From contig CAJXSZ010000013.1 in assembly GCA_913060815.1 (NCBI GenBank), forward strand, positions 1-64,000: 64,000 bases of DNA, given 5' to 3'. This document shows, piece by piece, positions 7,621 through 16,272 of this stretch. Below the pieces are notes generated by a model. The model was not told the origin of the DNA and did not search any database. It saw only the letters and a program-made list of their open reading frames with translations. The first letter of the stretch is position 1. Every line of letters begins with the position of its first letter. Origin of the DNA: an uncultured Sulfitobacter sp. GTDB taxonomy: Bacteria > Pseudomonadota > Alphaproteobacteria > Rhodobacterales > Rhodobacteraceae. Both the position numbers and the translations under genes were made by a program.

Positions 7621-8686
7621 TATTCACCAGTGCTGTCACAGCATCATGAATTTTGGCCGCCTGACCGTCGATGGAAAACCGGTTTATGACATCTTGCAGC
7701 GCAGCCTCGGCCATACACTGGCGTTTATCTGGTGACTGGATAAGGTTGGTGAGCCCATCGGCCCATGCGTGCTGCTTGTCGATCAAAAGACCTGTGCGCC
7801 CGTGATCAACAAGTTGCAGATTATAGCCCATGGCCGAGACGACCGGCACAACGCTGGCGGCCATATATGTGCGCGCCTTGCCACCGGATTTTCCCAATGA
7901 CCATTTTTCATCCGGCAAAGGCATCAGACCGATGTCAAATTCATGGAGCGATTTCTTCTCTGTCTCAAAAGACCAATCGCGTGTTTCCCAAGGGACACCC
8001 TCCATCTTGAAGTCGCCACCGCCCACCATGACCCATTTCACGAGCGGATTTGCCTTGGCCACCTCGCGCAGCTGATCGGAAATCAGATGCAGGTATTTGG
8101 AGGTTGAGGGCGAGCCCAACCAACCAATCGTCACCTGCTCGTCACCGTAGGTTTTTGGTAAGTAGCGATTGGTGTCTTCGGCCACTTCTACCGTGATCGC
8201 CTGCCCGCCTAGAGAAATTGCCTGATCCCGAAGCCAGTCATTGCCCGCGATTGTCAGATCCGCCATGCGAATGATATCGGCGATTTTTTGCGGTGAGCGA
8301 AAGAAAGATGCGATCCGGTTGTAGCGGCTGGCCTTCTTGATGAACAGGGCATCATCGTAATCGAAGATGAGCCGCATTCCCCTGCGCTTCATCAGCCGTT
8401 CGATCATCGGCGGGCCGAAAGGCAAAAGCTCGCGCTGCAAGTAGAGCGCATCGGCATCCCGGTGCCGCCACACAAAGGCCAGTCTACGCGCAATGGCCTT
8501 GGCGGTCATCCAGATCTTGCCGACCTGACTCCCGCGCGACATGCTCAATTGATAGAGCGACTCGTCCATGAAGCTTTGCACGGCAACGTCTGTTCCGAGT
8601 TCGCTGTACCGGTCCAGATACTGATAAACGCGGTAACGGCTGGAGGCACCCTGCTTTGGGTATTTCGTTAAAAACAGGATCTTCAA
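7607..8686 (-). CDS. Group 1 glycosyltransferase, first gene of coupled operon
   Basis: The predicted start is a TTG at 8686, giving MKILFLTKYPKQGASSRYR, the usual opening of GT4 enzymes, with GGGA 8 bases upstream. An ATG at 8731 in the same frame is the alternative and adds 15 residues with no glycosyltransferase character. The C-terminal half has TIGWLGSPSTSKYL and SGGKARTYMAASVVPVVSA, the donor-binding region of GT-B enzymes. The DALYLQRELLPFG and RLIFDYDDALFIKK blocks are typical of bacterial exopolysaccharide glycosyltransferases. It heads the operon with the ATP-grasp and deacetylase genes. The upstream side is an insertion-sequence relic, so its native promoter region may have been altered. 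Confidence 0.82.
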   Translation of the reverse strand: MKILFLTKYPKQGASSRYRVYQYLDRYSELGTDVAVQSFMDESLYQLSMSRGSQVGKIWMTAKAIARRLAFVWRHRDADALYLQRELLPFGPPMIERLMKRRGMRLIFDYDDALFIKKASRYNRIASFFRSPQKIADIIRMADLTIAGNDWLRDQAISLGGQAITVEVAEDTNRYLPKTYGDEQVTIGWLGSPSTSKYLHLISDQLREVAKANPLVKWVMVGGGDFKMEGVPWETRDWSFETEKKSLHEFDIGLMPLPDEKWSLGKSGGKARTYMAASVVPVVSAMGYNLQLVDHGRTGLLIDKQHAWADGLTNLIQSPDKRQCMAEAALQDVINRFSIDGQAAKIHDAVTALVNNDCS

Positions 8687-8832
8687 AACTTCGTTCCCGG
8701 AATGAGCATTGCATCGTTGGGTGCGCAACATATTACATGTTTGGACTACGCTTCTGATTCTGCAACGCGAATCGTGGTTTTTTACGTCTGAAAAGTGGTG
8801 ATTTACCGACATATACGGGCCCGAAAGCGGCT

Positions 8833-9477
8833 TTAACAGGCACATCTCCCCTTGTTCCATGTCGATGAGATACACGCCAAATATCTGCCGTATGGCCGGA
8901 AGAGCAGGTTGATCTGGTCATATGCAGCCCGGCTCTCTGAGCCTGCCGGTCGGATTTGAATTTGCCGAAGTTCGGCTCTCGATTGGGTGTCGGCCGGCGC
9001 GACGCTTCGATCGCGTTGTTCAATCCCTGTGCGCACGATGGTCAGCCTTCGGGACCAGTGTTTTGATCGGACTCATATAGCTGCGCAATTTATCGGTGAT
9101 GACGACCCTAGGCTCAGCAAACCTAGTAACCAGTCTTCTGAAAAATTGCTTCGCAGCCTCGGCACTACGGCGTGTTTGCACGAGAATATCAAGAACGTCT
9201 CCGTTGGCGCCGATCGCACGCCACAGCCAATACTTCTCGCCACGGTTCGTGATAACTACTTCGTTCAGGTGCCACGTGTCGTTCGGCCGCGGATGCAATT
9301 TGCAAAGTGTTGACCAAAGCGATTGACCCACAGTCTTATCGCTTCTCGGCTGACAATCACTCCCCGCGCTGCCAACAGGTCTTCAACATCAGCCGCGCTC
9401 AGAGCTAACCGATGGTACGCCCGGACCGCGTACGCAGCAATCTCACGAGGATAACGGAAGCCCTTCAGGCGTGGCAT
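8833..9477 (-). pseudogene. Degenerate IS6-family (IS26-like) transposase
   Basis: The pieces of an IS6-type transposase occur in order but in different frames. 9477 to about 9290 encodes MPRLKGFRYPREIAAYAV through SREAIRLWVNRFG. About 9300-9020 encodes PRPNDTWHLNEVVI (first DDE aspartate region after WHL), GEKYWLWRAIGANGDVLD and ITDKLRSY (second aspartate). About 9023-8930 has NNAIEASRRPTPNRE (glutamate region), and 8930-8833 has YDQINLLFRP. Joining them needs at least three frameshifts, so the element is dead. I could not find convincing 14-bp terminal inverted repeats or a target duplication on either side, so the ends have also decayed. Confidence 0.85.
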
Positions 9478-9596
9478 ATCAAGCAGAACATTCATCGCGC
9501 CAATATGCTTTTAACAAACCCTGCCAACAACTTGGCAATGCGGAATTTCGAAATGAGGGCAGGAGAAGTTTCGGCAAAACAATTGAGGTTTCATAG

Positions 9597-9752
9597 ATGA
9601 CGCTGCTCCATTCCGATCCGTCTGTGGCCGGGTTCTCACGTTATCTCCTTGCAATTGCAGGAGGGTAATTTCATTGTTCTGCCCAAGAGCGCATGGCGCG
9701 ATGTTACCGCATGCAGCGCCGCAGCTCGGACATATAAAAAGCGGGGCGGGAA
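9597..9752 (+). repeat. Dispersed repeat, copy 1
   Basis: This stretch aligns with 37284-37438 in the same orientation. The most conserved core is AGAGCGCATGGCGCGATGTT followed by GCATGCAGCGCCGCAGCTCGGACAT (split here as two words). The outer parts also align, with conceptual translations RAHGAMLPHAAPQLGH here and RAHGAMLLHAAPQLGH in copy 2. It lies between the IS6 relic and the TRAP operon and runs nearly up to the dctP ribosome site. I do not know its identity. Confidence 0.8.
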
Positions 9753-9784
9753 AATCTGCCTCAACTAGTTCTCGGGAGGAACAT

Positions 9785-10831
9785 ATGACCATGAAGAAAA
9801 CCATTACGCGCCTTTTGGGCGGTGCCGCCGCCGCCGCAGTGCTGAGCACGGGCGCATCCGCACAAGAAATCACACTGAAACTGCACCAGTTTTTGCCAGC
9901 GCAAGCGAACGTGCCAAAGCTGATCCTTGATGTCTGGGCGGACCGCATCGAAGCGAAATCCGAAGGCCGCATCAAGATTGACCGTTTTCCCTCGATGCAA
10001 TTGGGCGGCACACCTCCCGGTTTGATGGATCAGGCGATTGATGGCGTTGCCGATATTGTCTGGACGGTTGTCGGCTATACGCCAGGTCGTTTTCCTTCCA
10101 CCGAAGTGTTCGAGCTGCCGTTTATGGTCGAAGATGCGCGTGCGGCCTCATGTGCCTATTGGAAGATGTTTGACGAAGGCATGAAAGACGACGAGTTCGC
10201 CAGCGTCAAAATCCTTGGCACTTGGGTCCACGGTCCGGGCATGTTGCATACGGCTGATCCGGTCGAGACGCCTGCCGATCTGCAAGGCATGAAAATTCGT
10301 GGCGGCTCGCGCCTCGTGAATGAGCTTCTGACACTGACGGGCGCCACGCCTGTAGGGATGCCCGTGCCAGCCATTCCAGAGAGCCTGTCCAAAGGTGTGA
10401 TCGACGGGACCACAATCCCGTGGGAAGTTACCGGCGCTTTGAAGATCCCAGAGTTGGTCGAGAACCACACCGAATTCGAAGGCCCCGCCCTTTATAACCT
10501 CGGGTTTGTACTGGCGATGAACAAGGATGTTTATGCAGGGCTGCCTGATGATCTGAAGACCGTGATGGACGAAAACTCCGGCCTAGATTTCTCGATCTTT
10601 GCGGGCGGTGTTCAATCTGATTCCGACGGTCCGGCCCGTGAGCTGGCCGTTGATATGGGCAACAACATCATTACCGTCTCCGACACCTCCGAATGGCAAG
10701 CTGTGGTGAACCCTATCTACGAATCCTGGGTGGCTGACATGGCGTCCAAGGATATGGACGGCCAAGCGCTTATCGACCGTGCACAATCGCTGATGAGCGG
10801 TGAGTGCAAAGGCGCCAAATCAGAGATGTAA
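9785..10831 (+). CDS. dctP: TRAP transporter substrate-binding protein DctP
   Basis: The start MTMKKTITRLLGG follows a good ribosome site (GGGAGGA, 5 bases). The frame stays open upstream only by chance through the repeat. A Sec signal peptide ends at ASA-QEITLKLHQF, which is also the typical first strand of mature DctP proteins. The family hallmark GMKIRGGSRLVNELLTLTGATPVGMP around residues 165-190 contains the conserved arginine that binds the substrate carboxylate. It would capture an organic acid in the periplasm and pass it to the DctQ-DctM permease encoded next, using an ion gradient. Three genes follow in order P-Q-M, as in a complete TRAP system. The ligand cannot be read directly; the convergent kynureninase/Rieske cluster suggests an aromatic or amino-acid-derived acid, which is inference. 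Confidence 0.9.
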   Translation: MTMKKTITRLLGGAAAAAVLSTGASAQEITLKLHQFLPAQANVPKLILDVWADRIEAKSEGRIKIDRFPSMQLGGTPPGLMDQAIDGVADIVWTVVGYTPGRFPSTEVFELPFMVEDARAASCAYWKMFDEGMKDDEFASVKILGTWVHGPGMLHTADPVETPADLQGMKIRGGSRLVNELLTLTGATPVGMPVPAIPESLSKGVIDGTTIPWEVTGALKIPELVENHTEFEGPALYNLGFVLAMNKDVYAGLPDDLKTVMDENSGLDFSIFAGGVQSDSDGPARELAVDMGNNIITVSDTSEWQAVVNPIYESWVADMASKDMDGQALIDRAQSLMSGECKGAKSEM

Positions 10832-10888
10832 TCAAGGCGCGCTGCGGTCTGGTATGGACCGCGGCGTACCCTACTAGGGACGTTCGGT

Positions 10889-11473
10889 ATGCAGGGCTTT
10901 ATGGAAAAGCTGTCACGGCTGTTTGCGCTTTTGGGCGGAATTGTTCTGACAGTTCTCATTGTCATTGTGTGCCTTTCGGTTCTGGGCCGCTCGCTGAATT
11001 CAGTGCTCAACGGAGATATGATGCAGCAGGCGCTGCCTGATCTGGCGAACTACCTGTTGGCGTTGGGGATTGGCCCGATCAATGGTGATTTCGAGCTGGT
11101 CGAGGCGGGCATGGCCTTTGCCATATTCGCCTTCCTGCCGATATGTCACCTTAACGGGGCGCATGCCTCCGTAGACATCTTCACCCAACATCTGCGCCTG
11201 CGCATGAACCGCTTTTTGCGCATGATGATCGAGTTTGTCTTTGCCGCCGTCCTGATCATCATCGCCTATCAGCTGTTTCAGGGCATGCTAAGCAAACTGA
11301 ATTCGGGCCAGACCAGCTTCCTTATTCAGTTCCCCGTTTGGTGGGGCTACGCACTTAGTGTGACAGGCGCCATCGTAGCGGCAATTGTCGGAGTTTATAT
11401 TGCAGGCCTCCGTGTGCTGGAATTTAGTGCCAACCGCGACATTCTGCCCGTCGAGATGGGAGCAGACCATTGA
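10889..11473 (+). CDS. dctQ: TRAP transporter small permease DctQ
   Basis: 194 residues with four predicted membrane helices, the DctQ architecture: LFALLGGIVLTVLIVIVCLSV near the start, MAFAIFAFLPICHLNGAHASVDIF around residues 73-96, then two more helices before a short cytoplasmic tail. The HASVD block after helix 2 is the conserved part of the family. DctQ joins the large permease DctM in the inner membrane. The gene starts 57 bp after dctP and its TGA overlaps the TTG start of dctM, so translation of the two permease subunits is probably coupled. There is an unusually long polar segment between helices 1 and 2. Confidence 0.88.
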   Translation: MQGFMEKLSRLFALLGGIVLTVLIVIVCLSVLGRSLNSVLNGDMMQQALPDLANYLLALGIGPINGDFELVEAGMAFAIFAFLPICHLNGAHASVDIFTQHLRLRMNRFLRMMIEFVFAAVLIIIAYQLFQGMLSKLNSGQTSFLIQFPVWWGYALSVTGAIVAAIVGVYIAGLRVLEFSANRDILPVEMGADH

Positions 11474-12966
11474 GCGACATCATGATCGGGCTGCTGTCGT
11501 TCCCCGCGCTGTTAATTCTGATTTTCCTGCGGGTCCCTATCGGGCTTGCGATGTTTGTCGCTGGTCTGGTCGGCATGATCATCGTGACGGGCGATGCCAC
11601 CTTGCCGTTTGCGCGGCTCAAGGCGGAGACATATTCCACCTTTTCCAACTATTCGCTCTCTATCGTGCCGATGTTTTTGTTGATGGGCCACTTCGCGACC
11701 CTTGGCGGGATGTCTCAGGCATTGTTTCATGCAGCGTCCAGCTTTCTTGGTCACCGTAGGGGCGGTGTTGCGATGGCGTCTGTCGGGGCTTGCGCAGGGT
11801 TCGGCGCGATCTGTGGCTCGTCGCTTGCTACTGCCGCCACGATGAGCCGCGTCGCCTTGCCTGAACTCAAACGCTATGGATATGCGGGCGGGTTCTCCAC
11901 CGCGACGCTGGCGGCGGGCGGCACGCTTGGCATCCTCATTCCACCCTCGGTTGTGTTGGTCATCTACGCCATCCTGACCGAGCAAAACATCGCAAAGCTG
12001 TTCCTCGCCGCTTTCATTCCCGGCATCCTTGCCGCAGCAGGATATATGATTGCGATCTCTGTCTATGTGCGCCTGAACCCCGGCTCGGCAGGCACCCGTC
12101 CGCGCGAACCCTACTCGGAACGGATGCGCGCCCTGATTGCGGTGTGGCCTGTATTACTAGTCTTTATCTCCGTTGTAGGCGGCATCTATCTGGGATGGTT
12201 CACGCCCACGGAAGGAGCCGCCGTCGGTGCCTTTGGCACAGGTTTGATCGCATGGCTCGCGGGTGGTCTGAACCGCGCCACGATGGCTGAGAGCTTTTAT
12301 GTAACAGCACGCGCCACCGCGATGATCTTTTTCATTGTGCTGGGTGCTGCATTCTACAATGGATTTCTGGCCCTTACGCAATTGCCACAAGAGGCGGCTT
12401 CATGGGTGGGCGACAGCGGCTACAGCCCATGGGTGATCCTGATTGTGATCCTGTGTTTCTATCTGCTTCTAGGGTGTCTGATGGACAGCCTATCGATGAT
12501 CCTGCTGACCATTCCGATCTTCTGGCCCGTCATTCAGGAGCTGGACTTTGCCCTCGTCAGCATGGTGGAGCTCCAAACAGCGCGGCTTGATACACTGTTG
12601 GCAAGCGGAGCGGAATTGCCGGCTGTGTTGCTGGCCGATGCCCAAACGATGTTGGCGAACGGTCAGGAACTCTCGCGGGAGATCACACGAGAGCTGGGCC
12701 TGCGCGGGGTCTCTGACGGCGTGTTGAACCGCATCAATATCGAGCGCACAGCAATATGGTTCGGTATTCTGGTGCTGATCGTGGTCGAGGTTGGCCTGAT
12801 CACACCGCCCGTTGGCATGAACCTGTTTGTCATCAACGCAATGGACCGCGAAACCCCCATGGTCGAAACGTATAAGGCGATCTTGTACTTTGTGGCGTCT
12901 GATCTGGTGCGTGTTGTGATCCTTGTGGCGTTTCCAGTCATCACCCTGATGCTCCTCCCGATTTAG
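11470..12966 (+). CDS. dctM: TRAP transporter large permease DctM, with insertion
   Basis: Starts with TTG in a TTGA overlap with the dctQ stop. 498 residues, with the DctM signatures FLRVPIGLAMFVAG, GGTLGILIPPSVVLVIY and GLITPPVGMNLFV. DctM carries the transport pathway through the inner membrane. Usual DctM proteins are about 425-430 residues. The excess is mostly one polar block, roughly residues 361-425 (from ALVSMVELQTARLD to VLNRINIERT), between PIFWPVIQELDF and IWFGILVLIVVE, where ordinary family members run straight through. That block has heptad-like Leu/Ala spacing and could be an extra helical hairpin. It is in frame and the following sequence is intact, so the protein is probably functional. 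Gene end is convergent with kynureninase. Confidence 0.9.
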   Translation: MSDIMIGLLSFPALLILIFLRVPIGLAMFVAGLVGMIIVTGDATLPFARLKAETYSTFSNYSLSIVPMFLLMGHFATLGGMSQALFHAASSFLGHRRGGVAMASVGACAGFGAICGSSLATAATMSRVALPELKRYGYAGGFSTATLAAGGTLGILIPPSVVLVIYAILTEQNIAKLFLAAFIPGILAAAGYMIAISVYVRLNPGSAGTRPREPYSERMRALIAVWPVLLVFISVVGGIYLGWFTPTEGAAVGAFGTGLIAWLAGGLNRATMAESFYVTARATAMIFFIVLGAAFYNGFLALTQLPQEAASWVGDSGYSPWVILIVILCFYLLLGCLMDSLSMILLTIPIFWPVIQELDFALVSMVELQTARLDTLLASGAELPAVLLADAQTMLANGQELSREITRELGLRGVSDGVLNRINIERTAIWFGILVLIVVEVGLITPPVGMNLFVINAMDRETPMVETYKAILYFVASDLVRVVILVAFPVITLMLLPI

Positions 12967-13037
12967 GGGTTGAGCAACAGAGCGAGTATCGCGCGACGAA
13001 ATAAGGTTGGGCGGAGCACTTCCGAGCGGCTTTTGCC

Positions 13038-14249
13038 CTATGTAACGGCGCGCCGTTCATTGAATTCGGGGCGCTTCCATTCCTCGGTTTGCATCACCTC
13101 ACGGATGTGATGCACAGCATCCCACATATCGACATAGCGCACGTAAGGTGCGGCAAAGCCAAAGCGCAGAATGTCGGGCGCACGGAAATCACCAACGACG
13201 CCGCGTGCGATAACTGCCTGCATGATGGCATAACCATGCTCATGCGTGAGGGACACTTGGGAGCCGCGCCCTTCTGCCTCCTTGGGACTGGCCAGCTCGA
13301 AACCCATGCCGCCGAGCTCTTGCTCGACCAGTGCGATAAACAAATCCCCTAGCGCCATGTTCTTTTGGCGCAGCACATTCATGTCGACGTCGTCGAACAC
13401 CTTCAGCGCGGCCTCCAGCACCAGTGTGGCAAGCTGGGACGCGGTGCCCGTGAGCATTTGCTCGATGCTGGCGTGGGGCTTGTACTCTTGGGTAAAGGCG
13501 AAGGGTTCGGCGTGGCCGTGCCAACCCACCAACGGCTGGTGCATCGTCTCGAAGTGGCGGCGCGCGACAAAGACAAACGCGGGCGCACCTGGGCCGCCAT
13601 TGAGGTATTTATACCCACAGCCAACCGCAAAATCCGCGTTACACCCGTTCAGTTGGACGGGGTAGGTACCCGCTGAGTGGGCCAGATCCCAGATTACAAG
13701 CCCGCCCAAATCCTGTGCGCGCTTGGTGATACCCTCCATGTCGTAAACACGACCTGATTTATAGTGGATGTGGGTCAGCTGCACGAGAGCGAGGTTTTCG
13801 CCCGCCTCGTCAATCGCCTGCTCGACTTCTTCGGGCAGTACACAACGCAGCTCGCAGCCCATCATCTTGGCGACTTCGGCGTTGATGTAGACGTCCGTGG
13901 GAAAATTGCCGATTTCGGAGACGATGATCTTGCGATCCTTGCGCATGCGCAGCGCACCCACCAGCAGCTTATAGAGGTTCACAGAAATGGAATCGCAGAC
14001 GATCACCTCATCCTCATCCGCACCGATCAGGCGGGAAATCGCGGCACCTGCGCGTTGCGGGGCTGGATACCAATCGGCATCATTCCAGCTCCGGATGAGG
14101 CCTTGTGCCCACTCCTCTTTGACTGCTTTCTCCAACCGCTCCATCACGCCGTGGGGCAGCGGACCGAGGGAGTTGCCATCAAGATAAATATCGCTTTCGG
14201 GCAAGACAAAGCGATCCCGCAGATGTGCGATAGGGTCATTCGCGTCCAT
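13038..14249 (-). CDS. kynU: Kynureninase
   Basis: PLP enzyme that cleaves kynurenine to anthranilate and alanine. DIYLDGNSLGPLP is the family's N-terminal signature. The PLP lysine lies in GCGYKYLNGGPG (Lys214 from this start), and VIWDLAHSAGTYP contains the aspartate that pairs with the cofactor ring. I chose the ATG at 14249 because it puts MDANDPIAHLRDRF just before the signature, as in other kynureninases, giving 403 residues. The frame stays open to a GTG at 14384, which overlaps the upstream stop codon (GTGA) and could be the real, coupled start with a 45-residue extension. No tryptophan dioxygenase or kynurenine formamidase is in the window, so kynurenine or an analogue would have to enter ready-made or the enzyme serves another substrate. 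Confidence 0.92.
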   Translation of the reverse strand: MDANDPIAHLRDRFVLPESDIYLDGNSLGPLPHGVMERLEKAVKEEWAQGLIRSWNDADWYPAPQRAGAAISRLIGADEDEVIVCDSISVNLYKLLVGALRMRKDRKIIVSEIGNFPTDVYINAEVAKMMGCELRCVLPEEVEQAIDEAGENLALVQLTHIHYKSGRVYDMEGITKRAQDLGGLVIWDLAHSAGTYPVQLNGCNADFAVGCGYKYLNGGPGAPAFVFVARRHFETMHQPLVGWHGHAEPFAFTQEYKPHASIEQMLTGTASQLATLVLEAALKVFDDVDMNVLRQKNMALGDLFIALVEQELGGMGFELASPKEAEGRGSQVSLTHEHGYAIMQAVIARGVVGDFRAPDILRFGFAAPYVRYVDMWDAVHHIREVMQTEEWKRPEFNERRAVT

Positions 14250-14380
14250 CTTTTCAGTATGGGCGCGGGTGATTTGGTCTGATGATGGGTTCACTGGGTT
14301 CATTCCTGATGCAGGTTCAATTTCGGATATGGGGCTTTCTAGCGTGATGGCCGAGGGATTGCCAATTTTGGCCGCACTGA

Positions 14381-15157
14381 TCACAGGGTGACCACTGCAC
14401 CCCGCGCGTCGAGTTTGCTGATTATGCTCATCGCGGCAAGCGCCGAGCTGCGCGGATTATCGGGCAGGGAGTGTCCGCTGATCTGGAAGGTGAATGATCC
14501 AAAGTCGCCCGATGCCTCAATCTCGTGAATATTGGCACCAACATCTGCATCTGCGATGAGGCGCACGGTTGTTTTATCAAAACCAACACCCGCAAGCGCC
14601 ACAGCGGCAGCAACGTTTGCATTCTTGGGATATGCGAGGGCGGCTTCACGTGCGGTCCCTTCAAAATGGGTGTGTGCACCCGTCCTGAGCGCCGCGAGGT
14701 CTATCTTCTGTTCGGCTGGTGAGCCGATCCATCCTGTCGGCGGCTTGCGGCCAACGTATGTGACATGGTGCAACTGGCCAACACGGGCAGCTTGTAGACA
14801 ATCCAGCGCTCCAATAGCGCCGCTGGCAAGGTGCAGCTTTGCGTTGCCTTTACGCGCGGCGGCTTGAAGGTTTTGGAAAACACTTTCGTCTGCCAGCGCG
14901 CCAAGAGAGACAGTGAGCAAATCAGTTCCACGCGCCAAAAGTGCGGGACCATGGGCCGCAAGGGCCGCATGCCCAGCACAATCGATCACCATGTCCAGAC
15001 CATCAGGAAGCTCCGCGACCGATCCCACAAAGAGGCGCGGGTTATCCGCAACGCGTGACGGCCGCACCAGAATGGCCTCAACGCTATGAGGGCGCTGCGC
15101 GAGGGCGCGCTGCACATAGCTTGCGATCGCCCCGTTGCCGATCAAACCTATTCTCAT
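14381..15157 (-). CDS. L-aspartate dehydrogenase family protein
   Basis: Start MRIGLIGNGAIASYV is preceded by AGGAAAG and gives 258 residues. The N-terminus is a Rossmann NAD(P) site (GLIGNGAIA). The middle and C-terminal parts carry the DUF108/NadX marks: VIDCAGHAALAAHGPALLARGTDL, ASGAIGALDCLQAAR and AYPKNANVAAAVALAG. Known members oxidise L-aspartate to iminoaspartate for NAD synthesis or act in amino-acid catabolism. Here nadA and nadC partners are absent, and the gene sits between an AraC-type regulator and kynureninase, so a catabolic reaction on an aspartate-like amino acid is more likely than NAD synthesis. That reading is inference. Confidence 0.82.
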   Translation of the reverse strand: MRIGLIGNGAIASYVQRALAQRPHSVEAILVRPSRVADNPRLFVGSVAELPDGLDMVIDCAGHAALAAHGPALLARGTDLLTVSLGALADESVFQNLQAAARKGNAKLHLASGAIGALDCLQAARVGQLHHVTYVGRKPPTGWIGSPAEQKIDLAALRTGAHTHFEGTAREAALAYPKNANVAAAVALAGVGFDKTTVRLIADADVGANIHEIEASGDFGSFTFQISGHSLPDNPRSSALAAMSIISKLDARGAVVTL

Positions 15158-15224
15158 CGCGCTTTCCTTTCGTGCCTCGGGCCTGAACGCATTCTGACAG
15201 GCAGTGATGTAGCAAATTCTGAAA

Positions 15225-16262
15225 TCAGGTTCTGGCGCTATTGCGGCCGCGGTGCCCATAAGGCGTCTCGTTATACCGCGCTTTGAAATGACGCGAAAAG
15301 ACATTGTCGGAGTTGAACCCTGCAGCCATGGCAACTTCCATCACACTCATGTTCGTCTCCATCAGCAATGTCCTTGCCCGATCCAGACGGATGTTGCGAT
15401 ACGTTTGGGCAGGGGCCTCTCCCAGAAGTTGCTTAAACTGGCGCTCAATCTGGCGGCGCGAGATGCCAGCATGTTTGGCCAATTCGTCAAGCGTGAGAGG
15501 CGCCTCTATATTATCATACATCGCACGCAGCACCGCCAGAACGCGCGGGTTGCGAGAGCTGATGGCCTTTGCAATGGATGACCTTTGCTCATTTCGGATC
15601 GAAATGTCAGATCCGTTCAGGCACATATCGGACACCGCAATGGCAAAATCTTTGCCGTAGTCCTCAGCGATAAGCGAGATCATCATTTCGGTTGCCGCAG
15701 TGCCACCCCCGCAAGTCAGGAGATCACCATCCCGTTCGAACCGTTGTGGGGTAGGGGAAAGTTTCGGGAATGCCTCGTGAAAGCCGGGTTGGTTCTCCCA
15801 ATGCAGGGTGAACCTCTTGCCAGCTAAAAGACCTGCGCGCGCAAGGGTCGCAGCACCTGTGCAAATGCCGCCGACTTTGCCACCAAATCGCGCGTGGCGA
15901 CGCACGCTCCCGAGGGCCGCGTCTGACGCTGCGTTGGTGCCATTGTTCCCCGAGCAGACAAAAAGATAGGTGTCTGGCTTCAACGCTTCCAAGCTGGCAT
16001 GTACGCCGATATCGATGCCAGAAGAGGATGAAACAGGCGCGCCGCCCTCCGAATAAACCATCCACCCGTAGAGCGGTTTCTGCGCCAACTGGTTCGCAAT
16101 GCGCAATGGATCAAGAGCTGCGCTAAAGGCCAGCAAGGTGAAGTGCGGCAGGAGTAGAAATCCAAACCACCGTGTTTCTTTTGCGTCTTTCACAGGATAG
16201 CTGAATGCACCCGCAGGGACGAGGTCAGGTCTTGCAGGTGACTTTTCGACACTGCTTCCCAA
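15225..16262 (-). CDS. GlxA-type transcriptional regulator (GATase1-like + AraC HTH)
   Basis: The start is a TTG with AGAGG 5 bases upstream. The N-terminal two-thirds is a DJ-1/PfpI-like ligand domain (FGFLLLPHFTLLAFSAALDPLRIANQL; GKVGGICTGAATLARAGLL, where the usual nucleophile-elbow cysteine is seen in ICTGA). The C-terminal ~100 residues are an AraC helix-turn-helix pair: LTLDELAKHAGISRRQIERQFKQLLG and VMEVAMAAGFNSDNVFSRHFKARYNETP. Members of this class (CdhR, GbdR, ArgR types) sense carnitine, betaines or amino acids and activate catabolic operons. It is embedded in the minus-strand cluster between the PhyH-like gene (10-bp gap) and the aspartate-dehydrogenase-like gene, so it is the probable local regulator of this cluster. 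Confidence 0.88.
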   Translation of the reverse strand: MGSSVEKSPARPDLVPAGAFSYPVKDAKETRWFGFLLLPHFTLLAFSAALDPLRIANQLAQKPLYGWMVYSEGGAPVSSSSGIDIGVHASLEALKPDTYLFVCSGNNGTNAASDAALGSVRRHARFGGKVGGICTGAATLARAGLLAGKRFTLHWENQPGFHEAFPKLSPTPQRFERDGDLLTCGGGTAATEMMISLIAEDYGKDFAIAVSDMCLNGSDISIRNEQRSSIAKAISSRNPRVLAVLRAMYDNIEAPLTLDELAKHAGISRRQIERQFKQLLGEAPAQTYRNIRLDRARTLLMETNMSVMEVAMAAGFNSDNVFSRHFKARYNETPYGHRGRNSART

Positions 16263-16272
16263 ATTTCACCTC

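Noticed and set aside
8733-9023. Separate small protein of 96 codons
   Set aside because: It is one frame of the degraded IS6 transposase, not an independent gene.
9511-10011. 166-codon minus-strand frame over repeat copy 1 and dctP
   Set aside because: Covers the dctP signal sequence on the opposite strand; no supporting motif.
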